19,758 bases of DNA from DAOMOD01 sp035444205. Its GTDB lineage: Bacteria > Pseudomonadota > Gammaproteobacteria > Xanthomonadales > BPKI01. The position numbers and the translations under genes were made by a program. Below are positions 7,434-14,597 of the stretch, piece by piece. Under the pieces are notes generated by a model that ran no database searches, was not told where the DNA came from, and worked only from the letters and a program-made list of their open reading frames with translations. Position 1 is the stretch's first letter. Every line of letters starts with the position of its first letter. Location: NCBI GenBank assembly GCA_035444205.1, contig DAOMOD010000067.1:1-19758 (forward strand). Reading direction: 5' to 3'.

Positions 7434-7446
7434 GATCGGTGGCGCC

Positions 7447-7917
7447 TCAGACCGGCAGGGGCAGGCCGCGACTGCGCTTGACCGTGCGCAGCACGAAATT
7501 GGAGTTCACGTCGGCCACGCCGGATGCGTTGAGCAGGCGTTCGAGCACGAAGCGCGACAGGTGCTCCAGGTCGGACACGTGCACGTGCAGAAGATAGTCC
7601 ATGTCGCCGGTGAGCGCCCAGCAGGCGACCACCTCGTCCCAGGATTCCACTGCCTCGGCGAAGCGTTCGATCGACGGCGTGCCGTGCTTGTCGAGTTGCA
7701 CCTTGACGAAGGCTTCCAGGTCGAGACCGACCGCCTTGGCATCGATGCGCGCACCGTAGCCGCGGATGACGCCCGAGGCTTCCAGCCGCTGCACGCGGCG
7801 CAGACAGGCCGAGGAAGACAGCGCCACCCGCTCGGCCAGCTCCGCATTGGTCATGCGGCCCTCGCGCTGCAGCTCGGCGAGAATGCGGAGATCGGTACGA
7901 TCGAGGGTCGAATCCAT
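7447..7917 (-). CDS. Lrp/AsnC-family transcriptional regulator
   Basis: This 156-residue protein has an N-terminal winged HTH (LDRTDLRILAELQREGRMTNAELAERVALSSSACLRRVQRLEASGVI, split here across about residues 5-51) and a RAM ligand-binding domain (about 65-145, with WALTGDMDYLLHV). It belongs to the family of amino-acid-responsive regulators. It is transcribed away from phhA across a 132-base spacer containing two matched 15-bp dyads. It likely controls phhA and its own operon in response to an aromatic amino acid. That role is inference from position and sites. The ATG at 7917 is chosen because the HTH begins within a few residues. An in-frame ATG at 7980 would run over the dyads. Confidence 0.9.
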   Translation of the reverse strand: MDSTLDRTDLRILAELQREGRMTNAELAERVALSSSACLRRVQRLEASGVIRGYGARIDAKAVGLDLEAFVKVQLDKHGTPSIERFAEAVESWDEVVACWALTGDMDYLLHVHVSDLEHLSRFVLERLLNASGVADVNSNFVLRTVKRSRGLPLPV

Positions 7918-7935
7918 CACTGGTTCGTATTCTGG

Positions 7936-7950
7936 CGCAAGATTATTGCG
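7936..7950. promoter_or_regulatory. Lrp-type operator candidate 1
   Basis: CGCAA-GATTA-TTGCG is a perfect 5-5-5 inverted repeat with an A/T-rich centre, the size and geometry of Lrp/AsnC half-site pairs. It lies 19 bases upstream of the regulator's start codon, in the divergent spacer. Confidence 0.6.
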
Positions 7951-7975
7951 TAGTTTCTTGTCAGGACGCTTCGAA

Positions 7976-7990
7976 TGCAAGCCTGTTGCG
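7976..7990. promoter_or_regulatory. Lrp-type operator candidate 2
   Basis: TGCAA-GCCTG-TTGCG repeats the GCAA-N6-TTGC core pattern of the first dyad (outer position mismatched). Its centre lies 40 bp away, close to four helical turns, as expected for cooperative binding by an Lrp dimer or octamer. Confidence 0.55.
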
Positions 7991-8049
7991 TGGCCGGGGC
8001 GCTATGCTCATGGGTCCACAGCAGTCCAAGCCGACAGAGGTCCTCCGCC

Positions 8050-8937
8050 ATGGCCGAAGCACGTCGCGTCGAGCATCAGATGACCGACAAGGGCTACGTC
8101 CCGGTCTACACCACCGCCGTGGTCGAGCAACCCTGGGACAGCTACAGCGCCGAGGATCACCACACCTGGGCGAGACTGTTCCGTCGCCAGCTCGACATGC
8201 TCCCCGGCCGCGCCTGTCGCGAGCACCTGGAGGCGGTCGAGGCGTTCGGCATGTCGGCGGACGCCATTCCGAAATTCAGCGACATCAACCGGGTGCTCAA
8301 GGAGGCCACCGGCTGGACCATCATTGGCGTCGAGGGCCTGCTGCCCGAACTGACCTTCTTCGAGCATCTCGCCAACAAGCGCTTTCCGGTCACCTGGTGG
8401 ATCCGCCGCCCCGACCAGAGTGACTACATTGCCGAGCCCGACCTGTTCCACGACCTGTTCGGCCATGTGCCGCTGCTCTACAACCCGGTGTTCGCCGACT
8501 ACATGCAGGCCTATGGCCGCGGCGGGGTGAAGGCGCACGGCTTCGGCGAGGAGGCGCTTGCCGCCCTGACCCGCCTCTATTGGTACACCGTGGAATTCGG
8601 CCTGATCGACACCCCCGAGGGCCTGCGCATCTACGGCGCCGGCATCGTCAGCTCCAAGGGCGAGTCGATCCATTGCCTGGAGTCCGACGCACCCAACCGC
8701 ATCGGCTTCGATCTCGAACGCCTGATGCGCACCCGCTACCGCATCGACACCTACCAGAAGACCTACTTCGTCATCGACAGCTTCGATCAATTGTTCGAGG
8801 CCACGCGACCGGACTTCGCCCCGATCTACGCCCGCCTCAAGGAGCAGCCGGCGATCCCGGCCGGCGGGGTGCTCGAATCCGACCGCGTGTTCCAGCGCGG
8901 CAGCGGCGAGGGTTGGGCGGCGGAGGGGGACGTGTAG
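8050..8937 (+). CDS. phhA: Phenylalanine 4-monooxygenase
   Basis: This 295-residue protein closely matches bacterial phenylalanine hydroxylase, which converts phenylalanine to tyrosine with tetrahydropterin, O2 and non-heme iron. The iron ligands are visible: H134 and H139 in DLFHDLFGHVP, and E182 in LYWYTVEFGL. PKFSDINRVL and TWWIRRP are also typical. The start at 8050 has AGAGG nine bases upstream (8036-8040). The length matches xanthomonad homologues. No pterin carbinolamine dehydratase (phhB) or transaminase gene is adjacent. Expression is probably under the divergent Lrp-type regulator. A GGGACCC heptamer run begins 7 bases after the stop. Confidence 0.95.
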   Translation: MAEARRVEHQMTDKGYVPVYTTAVVEQPWDSYSAEDHHTWARLFRRQLDMLPGRACREHLEAVEAFGMSADAIPKFSDINRVLKEATGWTIIGVEGLLPELTFFEHLANKRFPVTWWIRRPDQSDYIAEPDLFHDLFGHVPLLYNPVFADYMQAYGRGGVKAHGFGEEALAALTRLYWYTVEFGLIDTPEGLRIYGAGIVSSKGESIHCLESDAPNRIGFDLERLMRTRYRIDTYQKTYFVIDSFDQLFEATRPDFAPIYARLKEQPAIPAGGVLESDRVFQRGSGEGWAAEGDV

Positions 8938-8944
8938 GTGATTC

Positions 8945-8962
8945 GGGACCCGGGACCCGGGA
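8945..8962. repeat. Heptamer repeat, 2 x GGGACCC
   Basis: Two tandem GGGACCC units plus GGGA follow the phhA stop at once. They are the same class as 645-665 and 16906-16924. Confidence 0.75.
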
Positions 8963-8964
8963 AA

Positions 8965-9010
8965 GCGGGGCACCGGCCCCGCTGTGGTAGGTCGGCATCA
9001 CGATGCCGAC
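8965..9010. repeat. Two adjacent hairpins downstream of phhA
   Basis: GCGGGGC/GCCCCGC (8965-8982, 4-base loop) is followed by a 9-bp perfect inverted repeat, GTCGGCATC/GATGCCGAC (8991-8999 and 9002-9010, 2-base spacer). They lie between the convergent phhA and the secreted-protein gene. The first may help terminate transcription, but no T-run follows. The second resembles a dispersed xanthomonad palindrome. Confidence 0.65.
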
Positions 9011-9138
9011 GTCGTCCGCCCGGAGGTCGCGGAAAGCGATGGGTCCGAGAAGGACGCTGAGCGGTCGTTGCGGACTGAATGCTTCCGTCCGCAGGCGACG
9101 GGGGGTCGGACGGCACAACCGTGCCGCCCGGCAGGAAC

Positions 9139-10185
9139 TCAGCGGCTGCGCGAGAGGATCCGCTCGGTCAGCTCGGCAGCAATGGCGGCCAGGCGCTGGC
9201 GTTCCGGGTCGACCGCCTTGGTGGTGTTGCGTTGGCTCCAGCCGGCCGGGAAGGCGCTGCTGATGCCGGCGCTGCGGGTTGCCGCTTTCGCCCCCGGTGC
9301 GGCGGACGGGCCGACCCCGTCCTGCACCGCCGAACGACTGGCGCTGCGATAGCCGCGCACCGGGAACACTACCTGGCCGCTGGGATCCTGTCCCTGGCAG
9401 TAGAACTCGACATCGCCGGCGAACTTGTAGGTGCCGACCTCGACGAAGTAGGCGGCGAAGGTGTTGACCGCGCACTCGCTGCTGGAACCGGAGACGTCCT
9501 TGACAACAATCACGTGCAGGCCACTGGCCTCATCGAAGAATCCTGCGGCGTCGTGATGGGCAAGCGCGAAGCTGGAGCAGCCGAGATCCAAGGTCGAATC
9601 CGGACGGCAACCGTCGAAGAAGGTGCGGCCACCCACAGTGTCGAGCAGATCGAACACCATGACTTCACCGAAGTAGGGGCTCTGCGCCTGCAGAGCGGCA
9701 TCGGAGTACACGCTCGAAAGGTCCAGATTGGCCTGCCATTCGCCTAGCATCATCTCGGTGAAGGGCGAAAACTGGTTGCCACTGCGCGACAGGTAGAAGT
9801 CGAAGCGTTCGATGGCGATCTCGCGACCGCCCCAGCGCAGGCGTCCCAGGTACTCGGTATCGAAAATGATCTCCACATTGCCCGGACCCGGGAACGCCAC
9901 CGGCGGCTGCCATGGGCAGCCGATGCACTGGCCGTCGTCGTAGCCTGCGAGCTGGCCCAGGAAGCGGGCGTTGCCGGTGAGCAGGCCCTGCGAGGTGAAG
10001 AAGGTGGAGAAACCGTCGTTGTCGTAGACGTAGGCCGCCAGAAACACGAAGTTGTCCTGGATTTCCAGCGCGATGCCGCTGCCGGGTTCGTTGGGTGCCC
10101 ACCAGAAGCCGGATTCGGGGGTAAACGCGCGGGCGGGGGCGATGGCGAGCAGGCCGACGATGAGGAGCAGGGCGAGACGACGCAT
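9139..10185 (-). CDS. Secreted protein of unknown function
   Basis: This 348-residue protein has a clear Sec signal peptide (MRRLALLLIVGLLAIAPARA, cleavage near residue 20 after ARA). The mature part opens with SGFWWAPNEPGSGIALEIQ and YVYDNDGFSTFF. This pattern of Trp pair, Pro-Asn-Glu-x-Gly-x-Gly, then aromatic beta strands recurs in xanthomonad secreted proteins of unknown role. A CxxC pair (C87, C90) and several later cysteines suggest disulfides. The last 65 residues are Ala/Ser/Gly-rich and then charged, without a recognised sorting signal. AAGGAG lies 7 bases upstream of the ATG, which fixes the start. The gene is monocistronic as far as can be seen. I cannot name a function. Confidence 0.8.
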   Translation of the reverse strand: MRRLALLLIVGLLAIAPARAFTPESGFWWAPNEPGSGIALEIQDNFVFLAAYVYDNDGFSTFFTSQGLLTGNARFLGQLAGYDDGQCIGCPWQPPVAFPGPGNVEIIFDTEYLGRLRWGGREIAIERFDFYLSRSGNQFSPFTEMMLGEWQANLDLSSVYSDAALQAQSPYFGEVMVFDLLDTVGGRTFFDGCRPDSTLDLGCSSFALAHHDAAGFFDEASGLHVIVVKDVSGSSSECAVNTFAAYFVEVGTYKFAGDVEFYCQGQDPSGQVVFPVRGYRSASRSAVQDGVGPSAAPGAKAATRSAGISSAFPAGWSQRNTTKAVDPERQRLAAIAAELTERILSRSR

Positions 10186-10599
10186 GATGAATCTCCTTGG
10201 AATGCCTGGGATAGGCGCGGTACCTGAAGCCCGAGTATCGGCGTCCGCGGGTGAATCGGTGTTGAACTGGACTGGGTGGGTTGCGGCCATCAGGGCGCGC
10301 GGGGTGTCGTTATCTCCTTGGCTTCTACACCAGGCCGCGGTCGCCCACGGGTGGGCTCCTACAAGAGCACGTAGGCTGCCGCACATTTTTGGGGGAATGC
10401 CGCCCCACGCGCGCCTGTAGGAGCCCACCTTGTGGGCGACCCGGGCAAGGCACAGAACAACAGGGAACCGTCGCAAACCCGTGCGCCCCATCTCGCGATG
10501 CCCTGCCGGTCTCCCGGGACGCCGGCGGCCACAGCACCATGTTGTAGTCGACGGCCCGCCCGCACATTGGCTTCCTTGCAGGTTCCCCTCGACTTCGTG
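10186..10599. other. Intergenic region with an inverted REP pair
   Basis: These 414 bases separate two minus-strand genes. Apart from the REP pair at 10340-10440, I see no gene, RNA or convincing promoter. A T-tract (ATTTTTGGGGG, about 10384-10394) lies between the two REP units. Confidence 0.5.
10340..10440. repeat. Inverted pair of REP elements (GTCGCCCAC...GCTCCTAC)
   Basis: The plus-strand unit at 10340-10362 begins GTCGCCCACGGGTGGGC and ends TCCTAC. The unit at 10417-10440 reads GTAGGAGCCCACC then TTGTGGGCGAC, its reverse complement with small changes. The two units face each other about 55 bases apart, as in REP doublets linked to RAYT transposases in pseudomonads and xanthomonads. No RAYT gene is in the window. 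Confidence 0.8.
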
Positions 10600-11196
10600 T
10601 CAGTCCGGTTCCCGCCATCCCGCTTTCAGTGCGTCGGCATGCGCCTTCAGCATCGGCCAGAAGGCGAGGAAGTCTTCTTCCAGCGACGGCGCCAGCGGCT
10701 GCAATGCCTCCAGACCGCGCTCCAGCGGGTTGTCGTGACGCAGCCGCGTCGACAGCCAGCCCAATGCCTGCGCCACGGCGGCTGGATCGCGATAGGCCTC
10801 CAGTCGGCGTTCGCGCACCACGGCGCGACCGAAGCGCAGGGCCGGCGCCGGCAGGTGTGCGCCATATCGTTGCAGCGCCGCATCCAGCCGCGCCTGCAAC
10901 AGGGCGGGATCGTCGACGCCCAGCGCTTCGCCGTGGATGGCCAGTCGATGATCGAACCACACGTCGAGCAGGATGCCGGCATAGCGGCGGAACGGCGCCG
11001 CAAAGCGCGAACGCGCGCGCAGCAGGTCGGGATGGCTGTCGGTGAAGCTGTCGATGCGCCGGTGCAGTATCACCCCCTGGTGCAGCGATGGCGGCCAGCC
11101 CGGATCCGGAGCGCCGCGCCAGTAGTCGCCAAGCACCGCGCCCGCCAGCCAGCCATCATCGGGCAGGGCGAGCTGGAGGTGAGCGAGCGTATTCAT
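10600..11196 (-). CDS. acpH: Acyl carrier protein phosphodiesterase
   Basis: This 198-residue protein matches the AcpH family (about 193 residues in E. coli), which removes the 4'-phosphopantetheine group from acyl carrier protein. Diagnostic segments in order are MNTLAHLQLA, LGDYWRG (D24), GVILHRRIDSFTDSHP (H45, D49, D53) and RRYAGILLDVWFDHRLA (D78, D82). These Asp/His residues fit the HD-like metal site of the family. The ATG at 11196 starts directly at the conserved N-terminus. The ribosome site is weak. It is divergent from the alpha/beta hydrolase. Confidence 0.92.
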   Translation of the reverse strand: MNTLAHLQLALPDDGWLAGAVLGDYWRGAPDPGWPPSLHQGVILHRRIDSFTDSHPDLLRARSRFAAPFRRYAGILLDVWFDHRLAIHGEALGVDDPALLQARLDAALQRYGAHLPAPALRFGRAVVRERRLEAYRDPAAVAQALGWLSTRLRHDNPLERGLEALQPLAPSLEEDFLAFWPMLKAHADALKAGWREPD

Positions 11197-11280
11197 CGGG
11201 ATCGTCGACGATTGGCGGATGTTCGAATCAATTAGGTGCTGTTGAACATAATTTCGGCGACGATGGGGTCAGTACGCTGC

Positions 11281-11316
11281 GAAGCGTCGGCTACCACACG
11301 ATAGCCGAACCGCTTC
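11281..11316. repeat. Imperfect inverted repeat in the acpH/hydrolase spacer
   Basis: GAAGCGTCGGCTA (11281-11293) pairs with TAGCCGAACCGCTTC (11302-11316) around an 8-base loop with a two-base bulge. It lies 34-69 bases upstream of the hydrolase ATG and could be a leader hairpin or an operator. Just beyond it, 11221-11260 is AT-rich and probably holds the divergent promoters. Confidence 0.5.
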
Positions 11317-11349
11317 TGCCACGCTCGCCGTCGGTTATCATCCGCGGCC

Positions 11350-12019
11350 ATGATCGACGCTCCCGACCAGTTCCCGGCCACGGCCGGGCCGATCCGCCTG
11401 TCCGGGCCCGCGGGGCGCATCGATGCCATGCTCGACCTGCCTGAGGCGGGCGNNNNNNNNNNCCGTGATCTGCCATCCGCATCCGCTGCACGGCGGCACC
11501 ATGCACAACAAGGTGGTGACCATGCTGGAGCGCGCGTTGCGCGAGAGCGGGGTAGCCACCGTGCGCTTCAATTTCCGCGGCGTGGGCGAGTCCGAGGGCA
11601 CGTTCGACGAGGGTCGCGGCGAAACCCAGGACGTCATCGCGGTGGCCGAGTGGGTCATGCAGGCATGCCCCGATCACCAGCTCTGGCTGGCCGGCTTCTC
11701 CTTCGGCGCCTACGTCACCGCCCGCGCCGCCCAGACCCTGCCGGTGAAATGCCTGATCAGTGTCGCTCCGCCGGTGGTGAACTGGGACTTCACCAGCCTG
11801 GCGCGACCGGATTGCCCGTGGCTGGTGATCCAGGGCGCCGAAGACGACGTGGCCGACCCCGAGGCGGTGCGCGAGCATATGGAGGGGCTGGAGAACCCGC
11901 CGACCCTGGTCGAGATTCCGGAAACCGGCCACTTCTTCCACCGCCGCCTGATGGACCTGCGCGGCGCCATCAAGAACGGCGTCAAGGCGCACCTGCCGCC
12001 GCTCAAGGTCGAAGTCTGA
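11350..12019 (+). CDS. Alpha/beta hydrolase, interrupted by an assembly gap
   Basis: This is a serine-hydrolase-fold protein of the small bacterial family with CHPHPLHGGTMHNKVV, FNFRGVGESEG, the nucleophile elbow GFSFG, an acid region GAEDD and a terminal ETGHFF histidine. Together these give a complete Ser-Asp-His set. Such proteins are esterase-like with unknown natural substrates. Residues before the gap (MIDAPDQFPATAG ... LDLPEAG) and after it (VICHPHP...) lie in different frames only because the gap is written as ten N. A gap length divisible by three restores one frame. About 220 residues are expected. The ATG at 11350 has no strong ribosome site. The gene sits 13 bases before zapE. Confidence 0.82.
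11453..11462. other. Assembly gap (10 N)
   Basis: Ten consecutive N fall inside the hydrolase gene. The number is probably a placeholder, since it would break an otherwise intact frame. Confidence 0.97.
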
Positions 12020-12032
12020 AGGTCGCCGGCCG

Positions 12033-13118
12033 GTGCAGGCATCGCCGCTTGCGGCCTATGCGCAGGGTGTGGAGCAGGGCCGCTGGCAGGACGATCCCCG
12101 CCAGCGTGAAGCACTGGCCCTGCTCGACGCGTTGCACCGGGAACTGCAGGACAGGCCCCGACGCAGCGTGCTCGAACGCGTGTGGCGACGCACCCGGCGC
12201 GCGCCCTGCGGCCTGTATCTGCACGGTGGCGTGGGGCGCGGCAAGACCTTCCTGATGGACCTGTTCGAGGACGGCCTTGGCGAACTGCCGCGGCTGCGCC
12301 TGCACTTCCACCGCTTCATGGGTCGCGTGCACGCCGAGCTCAAGCGGCTCGGCGACATCCGCGATCCCCTGCAGACGGTCGCCGATCGCTTTTCGCAACG
12401 GGCGCGCGTCTTGTGCCTCGATGAGTGCTACGTGGCCGACATCGGCGACGCCATGATCCTGGGCAACCTGCTCGATGGCCTGTTTCGATGTGGCGTGGTG
12501 CTGGTGACCACATCCAATGTGGCGCCGAGCGAGCTGTACCGCGACGGCCTGCAACGCGCCAAGTTCCTGCCCGCCATCGACCTGATCGAACGCCATTGCC
12601 GAGTGCACCATCTCGACGGCGACACCGACTACCGGCTGCGCGCGCTGACCGCGGCGCCGGTCTATCACCATCCACAGGGTGCCGCCGCCGAGCAGGCCCT
12701 CGACGCGCTGTTCGCGCGGGTGGCGCCGGGGCAGGTGGTGGAAGGCGGGGCGATCGAGGTCAATGCGCGCAGCATCCCCTTTCGGCGCCGCGCCGACGGC
12801 GAGATCTGGTTCGACTTCACGGCCCTGTGCGGCGGCCCGCGCGCGGTGGCGGACTACATCGAGCTGGCGCAGAGCTTCAACACCGTGCTGGTGTCCGGGG
12901 TGCCGGTGTTCGGCAGCGACGACAACGATGCCGCACGCCGTTTCATTCACCTGGTCGACGAACTCTACGACCGCAATGTCAACCTCGTGCTGTCCGCCGC
13001 CGCGCCACCTGAGGCCCTGTACCGCGGCGAACGCCTGGCCGCCGAATTCCAGCGCACGGCCAGCCGGCTGATCGAGATGCAGAGCGAGGAGTACCTGGCG
13101 CGCGCGCACCGGCCTTGA
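12033..13118 (+). CDS. zapE: AFG1-like ATPase ZapE
   Basis: This 361-residue AAA-type ATPase belongs to the ZapE/AFG1 family, which in E. coli associates with the division ring and is needed under stress. Walker A is GGVGRGKT (residues 65-72), followed by FLMDLF. LRLHFHRFM (about 88-96) is a family signature. Walker B is VLCLDE (126-131) and sensor 1 is VLVTTSN. Late motifs include WFDFTALCGGPRAVADYIELA and VPVF...D..ARRFIHLVDELYD. The start is GTG at 12033 with AAGG ten bases upstream. It follows the hydrolase by 13 bases, so the two are likely co-transcribed. Confidence 0.93.
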   Translation: MQASPLAAYAQGVEQGRWQDDPRQREALALLDALHRELQDRPRRSVLERVWRRTRRAPCGLYLHGGVGRGKTFLMDLFEDGLGELPRLRLHFHRFMGRVHAELKRLGDIRDPLQTVADRFSQRARVLCLDECYVADIGDAMILGNLLDGLFRCGVVLVTTSNVAPSELYRDGLQRAKFLPAIDLIERHCRVHHLDGDTDYRLRALTAAPVYHHPQGAAAEQALDALFARVAPGQVVEGGAIEVNARSIPFRRRADGEIWFDFTALCGGPRAVADYIELAQSFNTVLVSGVPVFGSDDNDAARRFIHLVDELYDRNVNLVLSAAAPPEALYRGERLAAEFQRTASRLIEMQSEEYLARAHRP

Positions 13119-13144
13119 GGCCGCGGACCGCCGTCCTCTGTCCC

Positions 13145-13168
13145 CTCTCCCCCGCTTGCGGGGGAGGG
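13145..13168. terminator. GC hairpin after zapE, possible terminator
   Basis: CTCCCCCGC and GCGGGGGAG (13147-13155, 13158-13166) form a perfect 9-bp stem with a TT loop, extendable by two pairs. It lies about 30 bases after the zapE stop, between convergent genes. The following sequence is TTGGGGAGGGG rather than a T-run, so it may simply be a dispersed palindrome. Confidence 0.45.
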
Positions 13169-13197
13169 TTGGGGAGGGGTTCGGAGTGATGCATTCC

Positions 13198-13279
13198 AGG
13201 TGGTTCGTTAGCCTGCCCTGAGGAGGCGCGAAGCGCCGTCTCGAAGGGGTGCCTTCGGCACCTCCTCACCACGAACGGT
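13198..13279 (+). repeat. Degenerate copy of the 60-bp dispersed repeat
   Basis: It begins AGGTGGTTCGTTAG, ends CCTCCTCACCACGAACGGT (exact match to 13336-13354), and has hairpins GGCGCGAAGCGCC and GGTGCCTTCGGCACC inside. Confidence 0.6.
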
Positions 13280-13292
13280 GATTGGGAATCCC

Positions 13293-13354
13293 GGTGGTTC
13301 GAGACGGTCGCCCTCGACCTGCGGTCTCGATGCGTCCTCCTCACCACGAACGGT
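13293..13354 (+). repeat. Approximately 60-bp dispersed repeat, copy 2
   Basis: It begins GGTGGTTCGAGA, has CCTCGACCT and CGGTCTCGA inside, and ends CTCCTCACCACGAACGGT. It is the inverted counterpart of 3418-3478, about 10 kb away. Confidence 0.75.
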
Positions 13355-13373
13355 TGGGTGCCGATGACACGCC

Positions 13374-14447
13374 TCAAGGCACCAGTCGCAGCACACGCCC
13401 CTTCTCGCTGTCGGTGGTCAGCCAGATCGCGCCGTCAGGGGCCTCGCGCACGTCGCGCAGACGTTCGCCAAGGTCGGCCAGCAGGATCTCCTGCTCGACC
13501 ACCTGCAACTGGCGGTCCATGCGCACGCGACGCAGGTGTTTGCCGGCGAGTGCGGTGACGAACAGGTCGCCCTGCCAGGCCGGGAACAGGGCGCCACCGT
13601 AGACCATGAGGCCGGCCGGGGCGATCGATGGGGTCCACTCCACCAGCGGCGCCACCGTACCGGGATAGCGCGTGAACGGCGTCACCATGGCGCCGGAATA
13701 GTCGATGCCGTCGGTGGCCAGCGGCCAACCGTAATTGCCGCCGGCCATGATCAGGTTCAGCTCGTCGCCGCCGCGCGGCCCGTGCTCATGGGCGAACAAA
13801 TGGCCGCCTATTACGGCCAGGCCCTGCACATTGCGATGTCCGTAGCTCCAGATTTCGGCCAGGGCGTCCTCGCGCCCGGCGAAGGGATTATCGTCGGGCA
13901 GGCTGCCGTCGGCGTGAATGCGCACGATCTTGCCGAGGTGCGATCGCAGATCCTGCGCCGACTCGCGGTAGTCGAATCCATCGCCAAGGCCGATGACCAG
14001 GCTGCCGTCGGCCAGGAACGTCATGCGCCCGCCGTAATGCACCGGTCCGCGCTTCATCGGCTCGGCGGTGAACAGCACATCGGTCTCGACCAGGGTGTGG
14101 CCGATCAGCCGGGCACGCACCACGCGGGTGGCATTGGCGTGCATGCCGCCGTGGGAGAAGGACAGGTAGACGAAGCCGTTGCGCTCGAATGCCGGGTCGG
14201 GCAGTACTTCCAGCAGCCCACCCTGGCTGTGCGCGAACACCACCGGCACGCCGCCTACCGGCTCAGGATGAAGGCGCCCGTCCTCGATCAGGCGCAAACG
14301 TCCGGGGCGCTCGGTGACCAGTACGCGTCCATCGGGCAGGAAGGCCAGGGACCACGGGTGCTCCAGCCCTTCGGCCACGGTCTCGACGCGAAACCCCGCC
14401 TGCGCGGAGAGGGGAATCAGCAGCAGCAGGAGAAGCATCCGGCGCAC
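13374..14447 (-). CDS. PQQ-dependent sugar dehydrogenase, secreted (YliI/Asd-like)
   Basis: This protein of about 357 residues belongs to the soluble aldose sugar dehydrogenase family (six-bladed propeller that uses PQQ). Typical blocks in order are GLEHPWSLAFLPDGRVLVTERPGRL, SQGGLLEVLPDPAF, VYLSFS, HYGGRMTFLADGSLVIGLGDG, LGKIVRIHADGS, EIWSYGHRNVQGL, EHGPRGGDELNL, NYGWPL and APAGLMVY. A short signal peptide (MLLLLLLIPLSAQA) targets it to the periplasm. I chose GTG at 14447, which adds RR before the hydrophobic stretch. The ATG at 14438 is the alternative. No PQQ biosynthesis genes are nearby, so whether the cell makes or imports PQQ is unknown. Confidence 0.88.
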   Translation of the reverse strand: MRRMLLLLLLIPLSAQAGFRVETVAEGLEHPWSLAFLPDGRVLVTERPGRLRLIEDGRLHPEPVGGVPVVFAHSQGGLLEVLPDPAFERNGFVYLSFSHGGMHANATRVVRARLIGHTLVETDVLFTAEPMKRGPVHYGGRMTFLADGSLVIGLGDGFDYRESAQDLRSHLGKIVRIHADGSLPDDNPFAGREDALAEIWSYGHRNVQGLAVIGGHLFAHEHGPRGGDELNLIMAGGNYGWPLATDGIDYSGAMVTPFTRYPGTVAPLVEWTPSIAPAGLMVYGGALFPAWQGDLFVTALAGKHLRRVRMDRQLQVVEQEILLADLGERLRDVREAPDGAIWLTTDSEKGRVLRLVP

Positions 14448-14542
14448 GGCGGAAATCCGATGTCGGGTTCGCGTCCACGATAGCAGCCGGCGCAAGCGCA
14501 TGGGATCCGCCATGGACTTGAGGCCGGGGCGAACGTATGGGC

Positions 14543-14553
14543 TCGACGGTCGA
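14543..14553. promoter_or_regulatory. Short palindrome upstream of the winged-helix regulator
   Basis: TCGAC-G-GTCGA is a perfect 5-1-5 inverted repeat 45 bases upstream of the regulator start. A GACAAT -10-like hexamer follows nearby (14572-14577). It could be an operator, but a palindrome this short can arise by chance. Confidence 0.25.
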
Positions 14554-14597
14554 ATCTGGGAGACAATGCCCCGAACCGCAACGAGCAGGACCCAGCG

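Larger units (their letters stand above)
13119..13373. other. Repeat-filled spacer between convergent genes
   Basis: This spacer holds no gene. It contains a GC-rich hairpin close to the zapE stop, a degenerate form of the roughly 60-bp element (13198-13279) and a better copy (13293-13354). Confidence 0.65.

Noticed and set aside
8965..8982. Classical Rho-independent terminator for phhA
   Set aside because: The stem is strong, but no T-run follows, so it is listed only as a hairpin.
10384..10394. T-tract in the acpH downstream region as an intrinsic terminator
   Set aside because: The T-run is on the plus strand and is not preceded by a good stem on that strand, while the flanking genes run on the minus strand.
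13198..13354. CRISPR array
   Set aside because: There are only two identical 19-base segments with unequal surroundings, no regular spacers and no cas genes. They are the ends of a dispersed repeat.
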